Source: Taudactylus pleione
Taxonomy: Eukaryota; Chordata; Amphibia; Anura; Myobatrachidae
NCBI GenBank assembly: GCA_031769625.1
Contig: JAUIMM010001245.1
Span: 124,001 to 188,000 of the forward strand
Reading direction: 5' to 3'
Length of the DNA: 64,000 nucleotides
This document shows positions 43,501 through 57,649 of this stretch, piece by piece (the stretch's first letter is position 1; each line of letters opens with the position of its first letter). A program made the translations under genes and the position numbers. Below the pieces are notes generated by a model. The model saw only the letters and a program-made list of their open reading frames with translations, ran no database searches and had not been told where the DNA came from.

Positions 43501-46500
43501 CTCCAGGACATGCCCTGACCAATCAGCAGAGTACTGGGAGGAGAGTGTGCTTTCCCGCTATCTCCTCACTGCTCCAGGACACGCCCTGACCAATCAGCAG
43601 AGTACGAGGAGGAGAGTGTCCTTTCCCGCTATCTTCCCACTGCTCCAGGACACGCTCTAGCCAATCAGCAGAGTACGAGGAGGAGAGTGTGCTTTCCCGC
43701 TATCTCCCCACTGCTCCAGGACACACCCTGACCAATCAGCAGAGTACGGGGAGGAGAGTGTGCTTTCCCGCTATCTTCCCACTGCTCCAGGACACGCCCT
43801 GACCAATCAGCAGAGTACGCGGAGGAGAGTGTCCTTTCCCGCTATCTTCCCACTGCTCCAGGACACGCTCTAGCCAATCAGCAGAGTACGAGGAGGAGAG
43901 TGTGCTTTCCCGCTATCTCCCCACTGCTCCAGGACACGCCCTGACCAATCAGCAGAGCAAGGGGAGGAAAGTGTGCTTTCCCGCTATCTTCCCACTGCTC
44001 CAGGACACGCCCTGACCAATCAGCAGAGTACGGGGAGGACAGTGTGCTTTCCTGCTATCTCCCCACTGCTCCAGGACACGCCCTGACCAATCAGCAGAGT
44101 ACGGGGAGGAGAGTGTGCTTTCCCGCTATCTCCCCACTGCTCCAGGACAAGCCCTGACCAATCAGCAGAGTACGAGGAGAAGAGAGTGCTTTCCCGCTAT
44201 CTTCCCACTGCTCCAGGACACGCTCTAGCCAATCAGCAGAGTACGAGGAGGAGAGTGTGCTTTCCCGCTATCTCCCCACTGCTCCAGGACACGCCCTGAC
44301 CAATCAGCAGAGTACGAGGAGGACAGTGTGCTTTCCTGCTATCTCCCCACTGCTCCAGGACACGCCCTGACCAATCAGCAGAGTACGGGGAGGGGAGTGT
44401 GCTTTCCCGCTATCTTCCCACTGCTCCAGGACACGCCCTGACCAATCAGCAGAGTACGCGGAGGAGAGTGTGCTTTCCCGCTATCTCCCCACTGCTCCAG
44501 GACACGCCCTGACCAATCAGCAGAGCAAGGGGAGGAGAGTGTGCTTTCCCGCTATCTCCCCACTGCTCCAGGACACGCCCTGACCAATCAGCAGAGTACG
44601 CGGAGGAGAGTGTGCTTTCCCGCTATCTCCCCACTGCTCCAGGACACGCTCTAGCCAATCAGCAGAGTACGAGGAGGAGAGTGCGCTTTCCCGCTATCTC
44701 CCCACTGCTCCAGGACACGCCCTGACCAATCAGCAGAGTACAGGGAGGAGAGTGTGCTTTACCGCTATCTCCCCACTGCTCCAGGACATGCCCTGACCAA
44801 TCAGCAGAGTACAGGGAGGAGAGTGTGCTTTCCCGCTATCTCCCCACTGCTCCAGGACACGCCCTGACCAATCAGCAGAGCAAGGGGAGGAAAGTGTGCT
44901 TTCCCGCTATCTTCCCACTGCTCCAGGACACGCCCTGACCAATCAGCAGAGTACGAGGAGGAGAGTGCGCTTTCCCGCTATCTCCCCGCTGCTCCAGGAC
45001 ACGCTCTGACCAATCAGCAGAGTACGAGGAGGAGAGTGCGCTTTCCCGCTATCTTCCCACTGCTCCAGGACGCGCCCTGACCAATCAGCAGAGTACGGGG
45101 AGGAGAGTGTGCTTTCCCGCTATCTTCCCACTGCTCCAGGACACGCCCTGACCAATCAGCAGAGTACGCGGAGGAGAGTGTCCTTTCCCGCTATCTTCCC
45201 ACTGCTCCAGGACACGCTCTAGCCAATCAGCAGAGTACGAGGAGGAGAGTGTGCTTTCCCGCTATCTCCCCACTGCTCCAGGACACGCCCTGACCAATCA
45301 GCAGAGCAAGGGGAGGAAAGTGTGCTTTCCCGCTATCTTCCCACTGCTCCAGGACACGCCCTGACCAATCAGCAGAGTACGGGGAGGACAGTGTGCTTTC
45401 CTGCTATCTCCCCACTGCTCCAGGACACGCCCTGACCAATCAGCAGAGTACGGGGAGGAGAGTGTGCTTTCCCGCTATCTCCCCACTGCTCCAGGACAAG
45501 CCCTGACCAATCAGCAGAGTACGAGGAGAAGAGAGTGCTTTCCCGCTATCTTCCCACTGCTCCAGGACACGCTCTAGCCAATCAGCAGAGTACGAGGAGG
45601 AGAGTGTGCTTTCCCGCTATCTCCCCACTGCTCCAGGACACGCCCTGACCAATCAGCAGAGTACGAGGAGGACAGTGTGCTTTCCTGCTATCTCCCCACT
45701 GCTCCAGGACACGCCCTGACCAATCAGCAGAGTACAGGGAGGAGAGTGTGCTTTACCGCTATCTCCCCACTGCTCCAGGACATGCCCTGACCAATCAGCA
45801 GAGTACAGGGAGGAGAGTGTGCTTTCCCGCTATCTCCCCACTGCTCCAGGACACGCCCTGACCAATCAGCAGAGCAAGGGGAGGAAAGTGTGCTTTCCCG
45901 CTATCTTCCCACTGCTCCAGGACACGCCCTGACCAATCAGCAGAGTACGAGGAGGAGAGTGCGCTTTCCCGCTATCTTCCCACTGCTCCAGGACGCGCCC
46001 TGACCAATCAGCAGAGTACGAGGAGGGAAGTATGCTTTCCCGCTATCTCCCCACTGCTCCAGGACATGCCCTGACCAATCAGAAGAGTACGGGGAGGAGA
46101 GTGTGCTTTTCCGCTATCTCCATACTGCTCCAGGACACGCCCTGACCAATCAGCAGAGTACGGGGAGGAGAGTGCGCTTTCCCGCTATCTCCCCACTGCT
46201 CCAGGACACGCCCTGACCAATCAGCAGAGTACTGGGAGGAGAGTGTGCTTTCCCGCTATCTCCCCACTGCTCCAGGACACGCCCTGACCAATCAGCAGAG
46301 TACGAGGAGGAGAGTGTGCTTTCCCGCTATCTTCCCACTGCTCCAGGACACGCTCTAGCCAATCAGCAGAGTACGAGGAGGAGAGTGTGCTTTCCCGCTA
46401 TCTCCCCACTGCTCCAGGACACGCCCTGACCAATCAGCAGAGTACGAGGAGTACAGTGTGCTTTCCCGCTATCTCCCCACTGCTCCAGGACACGCCCTGA

Positions 46501-49500
46501 CCAATCAGCAGAGTACGGGGAGGAGAGTGTGCTTTCCCGCTATCTCCCCACTGCTCCAGGACACGCCCTGACCAATCAGCAGAGTACAGGGAGGAGAGTG
46601 TGCTTTTCCGCTATCTCCCCACTGCTCCAGGACACGCCCTGACCAATGAGCAGAGTACGAGGAGGAGAGTGCGCTTTCCTTCTCTCCCCATTGCTCCAGG
46701 ACATGCCCTGGCCAATCAGCAGAGTACAGGGAGGAGAGTGTGCTTTCCCGCTATCTCCCCACTGCTCCAGGACGCGCCCTGACCAATCAGCAGAGTACGG
46801 GGAGGAGAGTGTGCTTTCCTGCTATCTCCCCACTGGTCCAGGACATGCCCTGACAAATCAGCAGAGTACGAGGAGGAGAGTGTGCTTTCCCGCTATCTTC
46901 CCACTGCTCCAGGACACGCCCTGACCAATTAGCAGAGTACCCGGAGGAGAGTGTGCTTTCCCGCTATCTCCCCACTGCTCCAGGACACGCCCTGACCAAT
47001 CAGCAGAGCAAGGGGAGGAGAGTGTGCTTTTTCGCTATCTCCCCACTGCTCCAGGACACGCCCTGACCAATCAGCAGAGTACTGGGAGGAGAGTGTGCTT
47101 TCCCGCTATCTCCATACTGCTCCAGGACACGCCCTGACCAATCAGCAGAGTACTGGGAGGAGAGTGTGCTTTCCCGCTATCTCCCCACTGCTCCAGGACA
47201 CGCCCTGACCAATCAGCAGAGCAAGGGGAGGAGAGTGTGCTTTCCCGCTATCTCCCCACTGCTCCAGGACACGCCCTGACCAATCAGCAGAGCAAGGGGA
47301 GGAGAGTGTGCTTTCCCGCTATCTCCATACTGCTCCAGGACACTCCCTGACCAATCAGCAGAGTACGAGGAGGAGAGTGTGCTTTCCCGCTATCTCCCCA
47401 CTGCTCCAGGACTCGCCCTGACCAATCAGCAGAGTACGAGGAGGAGAGTGCGCTTTCCCGCTATCACCCCACTGCTCCAGGACACGCCCTGACCAATCAG
47501 CAGAGCAAGGGGAGGAGAGTGTGCTTTCCCGCTATCTCCCCACTGCTCCAGGACATGCCCTGACCAATCAGCAGAGTACGAGGAGGAGAGTGTGCTTTTC
47601 CGCTATCTCCCCACTGCTCCAGGACACGCCCTGACCAATCAGCAGAGTACGAGGAGGGGAGTGTGCTTTCCCGCTATCTCCCCACTGCTCCAGGACACGC
47701 CCTGACCAATCAGCAGAGTACGAGGAGGAGAGTGTGCTTTCCCGCTATCTCCCCACTGCTCCAGGACACGCCCTGACCAATCAGCAGAGTACGAGGAGGA
47801 GAGTGTGCTTTCCCGCTGTCTCCCCACTGCTCCAGGACACGCCCTGACCAATCAGTAGAGCAAGGGGAGGAGAGTGTGCTTTCCCGCTATCTCCATACTG
47901 CTCCAGGACACGCCCTGACCAATCAGCAGAGTACTGGGAGGAGAGTGTGCTTTCCCGCTATCTCCCCACTGCTCCAGGACACGCCCTGACCAATCAGCAG
48001 AGTACAGGGAGGAGAGTGTGCTTTCCCGCTATCTCCCCACTGCTCCAAGACACGCCCTGACCAATCAGCAGAGTACAGGGAGGAGAGTGCGCTTTCCCAC
48101 TATCTCCCCACTGCTCCAGGACACACCCTGACCAATCAGCAGAGTACGAGGAGGAGAGTGCGCTTTCCCGCTATCTCCCCACAGCTCCAGGACATGCCCT
48201 GACCAATCAGCAGAGTACGAGGAGGAGAGTGCGCTTTCCCGCTATCTCCCCACTGCTCCAGGACACGCCCTGACCAATCAGCAGAGTACGGGGAGGAAAG
48301 TGTGCTTTGCCGCTATCTTCCCACTGCTCCAGGACACGCCCTGACCAATCAGCAGAGTACAGGGAGGAGAGTGTGCTTTCCCGCTATCTCCCTACTGCTC
48401 CAGGACACGCCCTGACCAATCAGCAGACTACAGGGAGGAGAGTGTGCTTTCCCGCTATCTCCCCACTGCTCCAGGACACGCCCTGACCAATCAGCAGAGT
48501 ACGTGGAGGAAAGTGTGCTTTCCCGCTATCATCCCACTGCTCCAGGACACGCCCTGACCAATCAGCAGAGTACAGGGAGGAGAGTATGCTTTCCCGCTAT
48601 CTCCCCACTGCTCCAGGACACGCCCTGACCAATCAGCAGAGTACGGGGAGGAAAGTGTGCTTTCCCGCTATCTCCCCACTGCTCCAGGACACGCCCTGAC
48701 CAATCAGCAGAGTACGAGGAGGAGAGTGCGCTTTCTCGCTATCTCCATACTGCTCCAGGACACGCTCTAGCCAATCAGCAGAGTACGCGCAGGAGAGTGT
48801 GCTTTCCCGCAATCTCCCCACTGCTCCAGGACACGCCCTGACCAATCAGCAGAGTACAGGGAGGAGAGTGTGCTTTCCCGCTATCTCCATACTGCTCCAG
48901 GACACGCCCTGGCCAATCAGCAGAGTACAGGGAGGAGAGTGTGCTTTCCCGCTATCTCCCCACTGCTCCAGGACACGCCCTCACCAATCAGCAGAGCAAG
49001 GGGAGGAGAGTGTGCTTTACCACTATCTCCCCACTGCTCCAGGACACGCCCTGACCAATCAGCAGAGCAAGGGGAGGAGAGTGTGCTTTCCCGCTATCTC
49101 CCCACTGCTCCAGGACACGCCCTGACCAATCAGCAGAGCAAGGGGAGGAGAGTGTGCTTTCCCGCTATCTCCCCACTGCTCCAGGACACGCCCTGACCAA
49201 TCAGCAGAGTACGGGGAGGAGAGTGTGCTTTCCCGCGATCTCCCCACTGCTCCAGGACACGCTCTAGCCAATCAGCAGAGTACGAGGGGGAAAGTGCGCT
49301 TTCCCGCTATCTCCCCACTGGTCCAGGACATGCCCTGACAAATCAGCAGAGTACGAGGAGGAGAGTGTGCATTCCCGCTATCTTCCCACTGCTCCAGGAC
49401 ACGCCCTGACCAATTAGCTGAGTACCCGGAGGAGAGTGTGCTTTCCCGCTATCTCCCCACTGCTCCAGGACACGGCCTGACCAATCAGCAGAGCAAGGGG

Positions 49501-51425
49501 AGGAGAGTGTGCTTTTTCGCTATCTCACCACTGCTCCAGGACACGCCCTGACCAATCAGCAGAGTACTGGGAGGAGAGTGTGCTTTCCCGCTATCTCCAT
49601 ACTGCTCCAGGACACGCCCTGACCAATCAGCAGAGTACTGGGAGGAGAGTGTGCTTTCCCGCTATCTCCCCACTGCTCCAGGACACGCCCTGACCAATCA
49701 GCAGAGCAAGGGGAGGAGAGTGTGCTTTCCCGCTATCTCCCCACTGCTCCAGGACACGCCCTGACCAATCAGCAGAGCAAGGGGAGGAGAGTGTGCTTTC
49801 CCGCTATCTCCCCACTGCTCCAGGACACTCCCTGACCAATCAGCAGAGTACGAGGAGGAGAGTGTGCTTTCCCGCTATCTCCCCACTGCTCCAGGACTCG
49901 CCCTGACCAATCAGCAGAGTACGAGGAGGAGAGTGCGCTTTCCCGCTATCTCCCCACTGCTCCAGGACATGCCCTGACCAATCAGCAGAGCAAGGGGAGG
50001 AGAGTGTGCTTTCCCGCTATCTCCCCACTGCTCCAGGACATGCCCTGACCAATCAGCAGAGTACGAGGAGGAGAGTGTGCTTTTCCGCTATCTCCCCACT
50101 GCTCCAGGACACGCCCTGACCAATCAGCAGAGTACGAGGAGGGGAGTGTGCTTTCCCGCTATCTCCCCACTGCTCCAGGACACGCCCTGACCAATCAGCA
50201 GAGTACGAGGAGGAGAGTGTGCTTTCCCGCTATCTCCCCACTGCTCCAGGACACGCCCTGACCAATCAGCAGAGTACGAGGAGGAGAGTGTGCTTTCCCG
50301 CTGTCTCCCCACTGCTCCAGGACACGCCCTGACCAATCAGTAGAGCAAGGGGAGGAGAGTGTGCTTTCCCGCTATCTCCATACTGCTCCAGGACACGCCC
50401 TGACCAATCAGCAGAGTACTGGGAGGAGAGTGTGCTTTCCCGCTATCTCCCCACTGCTCCAGGACACGCCCTGACCAATCAGTAGAGTACAGGGAGGAGA
50501 GTGTGCTTTTCCGCTATCTCCCCACTGCTCCAAGACACGCCCTGACCAATCAGCAGAGTACAGGGAGGAGAGTGCGCTTTCCCGCTATCTCCCCACTGCT
50601 CCAGGACACACCCTGACCAATCAGCAGAGTACGAGGAGGAAAGTGCGCTTTCCCGCTATCTCCCCACAGCTCCAGGACATGCCCTGACCAATCAGCAGAG
50701 TACGAGGAGGAGAGTGCGCTTTCCCGCTATCTCCCCACTGCTCCAGGACACGCCCTGACCAATCAGCAGAGTACAGGGAGGAAAGTGTGCTTTGCCGCTA
50801 TCTTCCCACTGCTCCAGGACACGCCCTGACCAATCAGCAGAGTACAGGGAGGAGAGTGTGCTTTCCCGCTATCTCCCTACTGCTCCAGGACACGCCCTGA
50901 CCAATCAGCAGAGTACGGGGAGGAGAGTGTGCTTTCCCGCTATCTCCCCACTGCTCCAGGACATGCCCTGACCAATCAGCAGAGTGCGGGGAGGAGAGTG
51001 TGCTTTCCCGCTATCTCCCCACTGCTCCAGGACACGCCCTGACCAATCAGCAGAGTACGTGGAGGAAAGTGTGCTTTCCCGCTATCATCCCACTGCTCCA
51101 GGACACGCCCTGACCAATCAGCAGAGTACAGGGAGGAGAGTATGCTTTCCCGCTATCTCCCCACTGCTCCAGGACACGCCCTGACCAATCAGCAGAGTAC
51201 GGGGAGGAAAGTGTGCTTTCCCGCTATCTCCCCACTGCTCCAGGACACGCCCTGACCAATCAGCAGAGTACGAGGAGGAGAGTGCGCTATCTCGCTATCT
51301 CCATACTGCTCCAGGACACGCTCTAGCCAATCAGCAGAGTACGCGCAGGAGAGTGTGCTTTCCCGCTATCTCCCCACTGCTCCAGGACACGCCCTGACCA
51401 ATCAGCAGAGTACAGGGAGGAGAGT

Positions 51426-54400
51426 GTGTTTTCCCGCTATCTCCATACTGCTCCAGGACACGCCCTGGCCAATCAGCAGAGTATAGGGAGGAGAGTGTGC
51501 TTTCCCGCTATCTCCCCACTGCTCCAGGACACGCCCTCACCAATCAGCAGAGCAAGGGGAGGAGAGTGTGCTTTACCGCTATCTCCCCACTGCTCCAGGA
51601 CACGCCCTGACCAATCAGCAGAGCAAGGGGAGGAGAGTGTGCTTTCCCGCTATCTCCCCACTGCTCGAGGACACGCCCTGACCAATCAGCAGAGCAAGCG
51701 GAGGAGAGTGTGCTTTCCCGCTATCTCCCCACTGCTCCAGGACACGCCCTGACCAATCAGCAGAGTACAGGGAGGAGAGTGTGCTTTCCCGCTATCTCCC
51801 CACTGCTCCAGGACACGCTCTAGCCAATCAGCAGAGTACGAGGAGGAGAGTGCGCTTTCCCGCTATCTCCCCACTGCTCCAGGACATGCCCTGACCAATC
51901 AGCAGAGTCCGAGGAGCAGAGTGTGCATTCCCGCTATCTCCCCACTGCTCCAGGACACGCCCTGACCAATCAGCAGAGCAAGGGGAGGAGAGTGCGCTTT
52001 CCCGCTATCTCCCCATTTCTCCAGGACACGCTCTAGCCAATCAGCAGAGTACGAGAAGGAGAGTGCGCTTTCCCGCTATCTCCCCACTGCTCCAGGACAC
52101 GCCCTGACCAATCAGCAGAGTACGAGGAGGAGAGTGCGCTTTCCCGCTATCTCCCCACAGCTCCAGGACATGCCCTGACCAATCAGAAGAGTACGAGGAG
52201 GAGAGTGCGCTTTCCCGCTATCTCCCCACTGCTCCAGGACACGCCCTGACCAATCAGCAGAGTACGGGGAGGAAAGTGTGCTTTGCCGCTATCTTCCCAC
52301 TGCTCCAGGACACGCCCTGACCAATCAGCAGAGTACAGGGAGGAGAGTGTGCTTTCCCGCTATCTCCCTACTGCTCCAGGACACGCCCTGACCAATCAGC
52401 AGAGTACGGGGAGGAGAGTGTGCTTTCCCGCTATCTCCCCACTGCTCCAGGACATGCCCTGACCAATCAGCAGAGTGCGGGGAGGAGAGTGTGCTTTCCC
52501 GCTATCTCCCCACTGCTCCAGGACACGCCCTGACCAATCAGCAGAGTACATGGAGGAAAGTGTGCTTTCCCGCTATCATCCCACTGCTCCAGGACACGCC
52601 CTGACCAATCAGCAGAGTACAGGGAGGAGAGTATGCTTTCCCGCTATCTCCCCACTGCTCCAGGACACGCCCTGACCAATCAGCAGAGAACGAGGAGGAG
52701 AGTGCGCTTTCTCGCTATCTCCATACTGCTCCAGGACACGCTCTAGCCAATCAGCAGAGTACGCGCAGGAGAGTGTGCTTTCCCGCTATCTCCCCACTGC
52801 TCCAGGACACGCCCTGACCAATCAGCAGAGTACAGGGAGGAGAGTGTGCTTTCCCGCTATCTCCATACTGCTCCAGGACACGCCCTGGCCAATCAGCAGA
52901 GTACAGGGAGGAGAGTGTGCTTTCCCGCTATCTCCCCACTGCTCCAGGACACGCCCTCACCAATCAGCAGAGCAAGGGGAGGAGAGTGTGCTTTACCGCT
53001 ATCTCCCCACTGCTCCAGGACACGCCCTGACCAATCAGCAGAGCAAGGGGAGGAGAGTGTGCTTTCCCGCTATCTCCCCACTGCTCCAGGACACGCCCTG
53101 ACCAATCAGCAGAGCAAGGGGAGGAGAGTGTGCTTTCCCGCTATCTCCCCACTGCTCCAGGACACGCCCTGACCAATCAGTAGAGTACGGGGAGGAGAGT
53201 GTGCTTTCCCGCTATCTCCCCACTGCTCCAGGACACGCTCTAGCCAATCAGCAGAGTACGAGGAGGAAAGTGCGCTTTCCCGCTATCTCCCCACTGGTCC
53301 AGGACATGCCCTGACAAATCAGCAGAGTACGAGGAGGAGAGTGTGCTTTCCCGCTATCTTCCCACTGCTCCAGGACACGCCCTGACCAATTAGCAGAGTA
53401 CCCGGAGGAGAGTGTGTTTTCCCGCTATCTCCCCACTGCTCCAGGACACGGCCTGACCAATCAGCAGAGTACTGGGAGGAGAGTGTGCTTTCCCGCTATC
53501 TCCATACTGCTCCAGGACACGCCCTGGCCAATCAGCAGAGTACAGGGAGGAGAGTGTGCTTTCCCGCTATCTCCCCACTGCTCCAGGACACGCCCTCACC
53601 AATCAGCAGAGCAAGGGGAGGAGAGTGTGCTTTACCGCTATCTCCCCACTGCTCCAGGACACGCCCTGACCAATCAGCAGAGCAAGGGGAGGAGAGTGTG
53701 CTTTCCCGCTATCTCCCCACTGCTCCAGGACACGCCCTGACCAATCAGCAGAGCAAGGGGAGGAGAGTGTGCTTTCCCGCTATCTCCCCACTGCTCCAGG
53801 ACACGCCCTGACCAATCAGTAGAGTACGGGGAGGAGAGTGTGCTTTCCCGCTATCTCCCCACTGCTCCAGGACACGCTCTAGCCAATCAGCAGAGTACGA
53901 GGAGGAAAGTGCGCTTTCCCGCTATCTCCCCACTAGTCCAGGACATGCCCTGACAAATCAGCAGAGTACGAGGAGGAGAGTGTGCTTTCCCGCTATCTTC
54001 CCACTGCTCCAGGACACGCCCTGACCAATTAGCAGAGTACCCGGAGGAGAGTGTGTTTTCCCGCTATCTCCCCACTGCTCCAGGACACGGCCTGACCAAT
54101 CAGCAGAGCAAGGGGAGGAGAGTGTGCTTTTTCACTATCTCCCCACTGCTCCAGGACACGCCCTGAACAATCAGCAGAGTACGAGGAGGAGAGTGCGCTA
54201 TCTCGCTATCTCCATACTGCTCCAGGACACGCTCTAGCCAATCAGCAGAGTACGCGCAGGAGAGTGTGCTTTCCCGCTATCTCCCCACTGCTCCAGGACA
54301 CGCCCTGACCAATCAGCAGAGTACAGGGAGGAGAGTGTGTTTTCCCGCTATCTCCATACTGCTCCAGGACACGCCCTGGCCAATCAGCAGAGTATAGGGA

Positions 54401-56722
54401 GGAGAGTGTGCTTTCCCGCTATCTCCCCACTGCTCCAGGACACGCCCTCACCAATCAGCAGAGCAAGGGGAGGAGAGTGTGCTTTACCGCTATCTCCCCA
54501 CTGCTCCAGGACACGCCCTGACCAATCAGCAGAGCAAGGGGAGGAGAGTGTGCTTTCCCGCTATCTCCCCACTGCTCGAGGACACGCCCTGACCAATCAG
54601 CAGAGCAAGCGGAGGAGAGTGTGCTTTCCCGCTATCTCCCCACTGCTCCAGGACACGCCCTGACCAATCAGCAGAGTACAGGGAGGAGAGTGTGCTTTCC
54701 CGCTATCTCCCCACTGCTCCAGGACACGCTCTAGCCAATCAGCAGAGTACGAGGAGGAGAGTGCGCTTTCCCGCTATCTCCCCACTGCTCCAGGACATGC
54801 CCTGACCAATCAGCAGAGTCCGAGGAGCAGAGTGTGCATTCCCGCTATCTCCCCACTGCTCCAGGACACGCCCTGACCAATCAGCAGAGCAAGGGGAGGA
54901 GAGTGCGCTTTCCCGCTATCTCCCCATTTCTCCAGGACACGCTCTAGCCAATCAGCAGAGTACGAGAAGGAGAGTGCGCTTTCCCGCTATCTCCCCACTG
55001 CTCCAGGACACGCCCTGACCAATCAGCAGAGTACGAGGAGGAGAGTGCGCTTTCCCGCTATCTCCCCACAGCTCCAGGACATGCCCTGACCAATCAGAAG
55101 AGTACGAGGAGGAGAGTGCGCTTTCCCGCTATCTCCCCACTGCTCCAGGACACGCCCTGACCAATCAGCAGAGTACGGGGAGGAAAGTGTGCTTTGCCGC
55201 TATCTTCCCACTGCTCCAGGACACGCCCTGACCAATCAGCAGAGTACAGGGAGGAGAGTGTGCTTTCCCGCTATCTCCCTACTGCTCCAGGACACGCCCT
55301 GACCAATCAGCAGAGTACGGGGAGGAGAGTGTGCTTTCCCGCTATCTCCCCACTGCTCCAGGACATGCCCTGACCAATCAGCAGAGTGCGGGGAGGAGAG
55401 TGTGCTTTCCCGCTATCTCCCCACTGCTCCAGGACACGCCCTGACCAATCAGCAGAGTACATGGAGGAAAGTGTGCTTTCCCGCTATCATCCCACTGCTC
55501 CAGGACACGCCCTGACCAATCAGCAGAGTACAGGGAGGAGAGCATGCTTTCCCGCTATCTCCCCACTGCTCCAGGACACGCCCTGACCAATCAGCAGAGA
55601 ACGAGGAGGAGAGTGCGCTTTCTCGCTATCTCCATACTGCTCCAGGACACGCTCTAGCCAATCAGCAGAGTACGCGCAGGAGAGTGTGCTTTCCCGCTAT
55701 CTCCCCACTGCTCCAGGACACGCCCTGACCAATCAGCAGAGTACAGGGAGGAGAGTGTGCTTTCCCGCTATCTCCATACTGCTCCAGGACACGCCCTGGC
55801 CAATCAGCAGAGTACAGGGAGGAGAGTGTGCTTTCCCGCTATCTCCCCACTGCTCCAGGACACGCCCTCACCAATCAGCAGAGCAAGGGGAGGAGAGTGT
55901 GCTTTACCGCTATCTCCCCACTGCTCCAGGACACGCCCTGACCAATCAGCAGAGCAAGGGGAGGAGAGTGTGCTTTCCCGCTATCTCCCCACTGCTCCAG
56001 GACACGCCCTGACCAATCAGCAGAGCAAGGGGAGGAGAGTGTGCTTTCCCGCTATCTCCCCACTGCTCCAGGACACGCCCTGACCAATCAGTAGAGTACG
56101 GGGAGGAGAGTGTGCTTTCCCGCTATCTCCCCACTGCTCCAGGACACGCTCTAGCCAATCAGCAGAGTACGAGGAGGAAAGTGCGCTTTCCCGCTATCTC
56201 CCCACTGGTCCAGGACATGCCCTGACAAATCAGCAGAGTACGAGGAGGAGAGTGTGCTTTCCCGCTATCTTCCCACTGCTCCAGGACACGCCCTGACCAA
56301 TTAGCAGAGTACCCGGAGGAGAGTGTGTTTTCCCGCTATCTCCCCACTGCTCCAGGACACGGCCTGACCAATCAGCAGAGTACTGGGAGGAGAGTGTGCT
56401 TTCCCGCTATCTCCATACTGCTCCAGGACACGCCCTGGCCAATCAGCAGAGTACAGGGAGGAGAGTGTGCTTTCCCGCTATCTCCCCACTGCTCCAGGAC
56501 ACGCCCTCACCAATCAGCAGAGCAAGGGGAGGAGAGTGTGCTTTACCGCTATCTCCCCACTGCTCCAGGACACGCCCTGACCAATCAGCAGAGCAAGGGG
56601 AGGAGAGTGTGCTTTCCCGCTATCTCCCCACTGCTCCAGGACACGCCCTGACCAATCAGCAGAGCAAGGGGAGGAGAGTGTGCTTTCCCGCTATCTCCCC
56701 ACTGCTCCAGGACACGCCCTGA
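51426..56722. repeat. Tandem 2911-bp duplication (41 units)
   Basis: 51426-53811 and 54337-56722 align at a constant offset of 2911 bp, exactly 41 units, with near-identity. Both contain a smaller 639-bp (9-unit) duplication (52775/53414 and 55686/56325), so the smaller event came first. Confidence 0.85.
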
Positions 56723-57649
56723 CCAATCAGTAGAGTACGGGGAGGAGAGTGTGCTTTCCCGCTATCTCCCCACTGCTCCAGGACACGCTCTAGCCAATCA
56801 GCAGAGTACGAGGAGGAAAGTGCGCTTTCCCGCTATCTCCCCACTGGTCCAGGACATGCCCTGACAAATCAGCAGAGTACGAGGAGGAGAGTGTGCTTTC
56901 CCGCTATCTTCCCACTGCTCCAGGACACGCCCTGACCAATTAGCAGAGTACCCGGAGGAGAGTGTGTTTTCCCGCTATCTCCCCACTGCTCCAGGACACG
57001 GCCTGACCAATCAGCAGAGCAAGGGGAGGAGAGTGTGCTTTTTCACTATCTCCCCACTGCTCCAGGACACGCCCTGACCAATCAGCAGAGTACTGGGAGG
57101 AGAGTGTGCTTTCCCGCTATCTCCATACTGCTCCAGGACACGCCCTAACCAATCAGCAGAGTACTGGGAGGAGAGTGTGCTTTCCCGCTATCTCCCCACT
57201 GCTCCAGGACACGCCCTGACCAATCAGCAGAGCAAGGGGAGGAGAGTGTGCTTTCCCGCTATCTCCCCACTGCTCCAGGACACGCCCTGACCAATCAGCA
57301 GAGCAAGGGGAGGAGAGTGTGCTTTCCCGCTATCTCCCAACTGCTCCAGGACACTCCCTGACCAATCAGCAGAGTACGAGGAGGAGAGTGTGCTTTCCCA
57401 CTATCTCCCCACTGCTCCAGGACTCGCCCTGACCAATCAGCAGAGTACGAGGAGGAGAGTGCGCTTTCCCGCTATCTCCCCACTGCTCCAGGACACGCCC
57501 TGACCAATCAGCAGAGCAAGGGGAGGAGAGTGTGCTTTCCCGCTATCTCCCCACTGCTCCAGGACATGCCCTGACCAATCAACAGAGTACGAGGAGGAGA
57601 GTGTGCTTTTCCGCTATCTCCCCACTGCTCCAGGACACGCCCTGACCAA

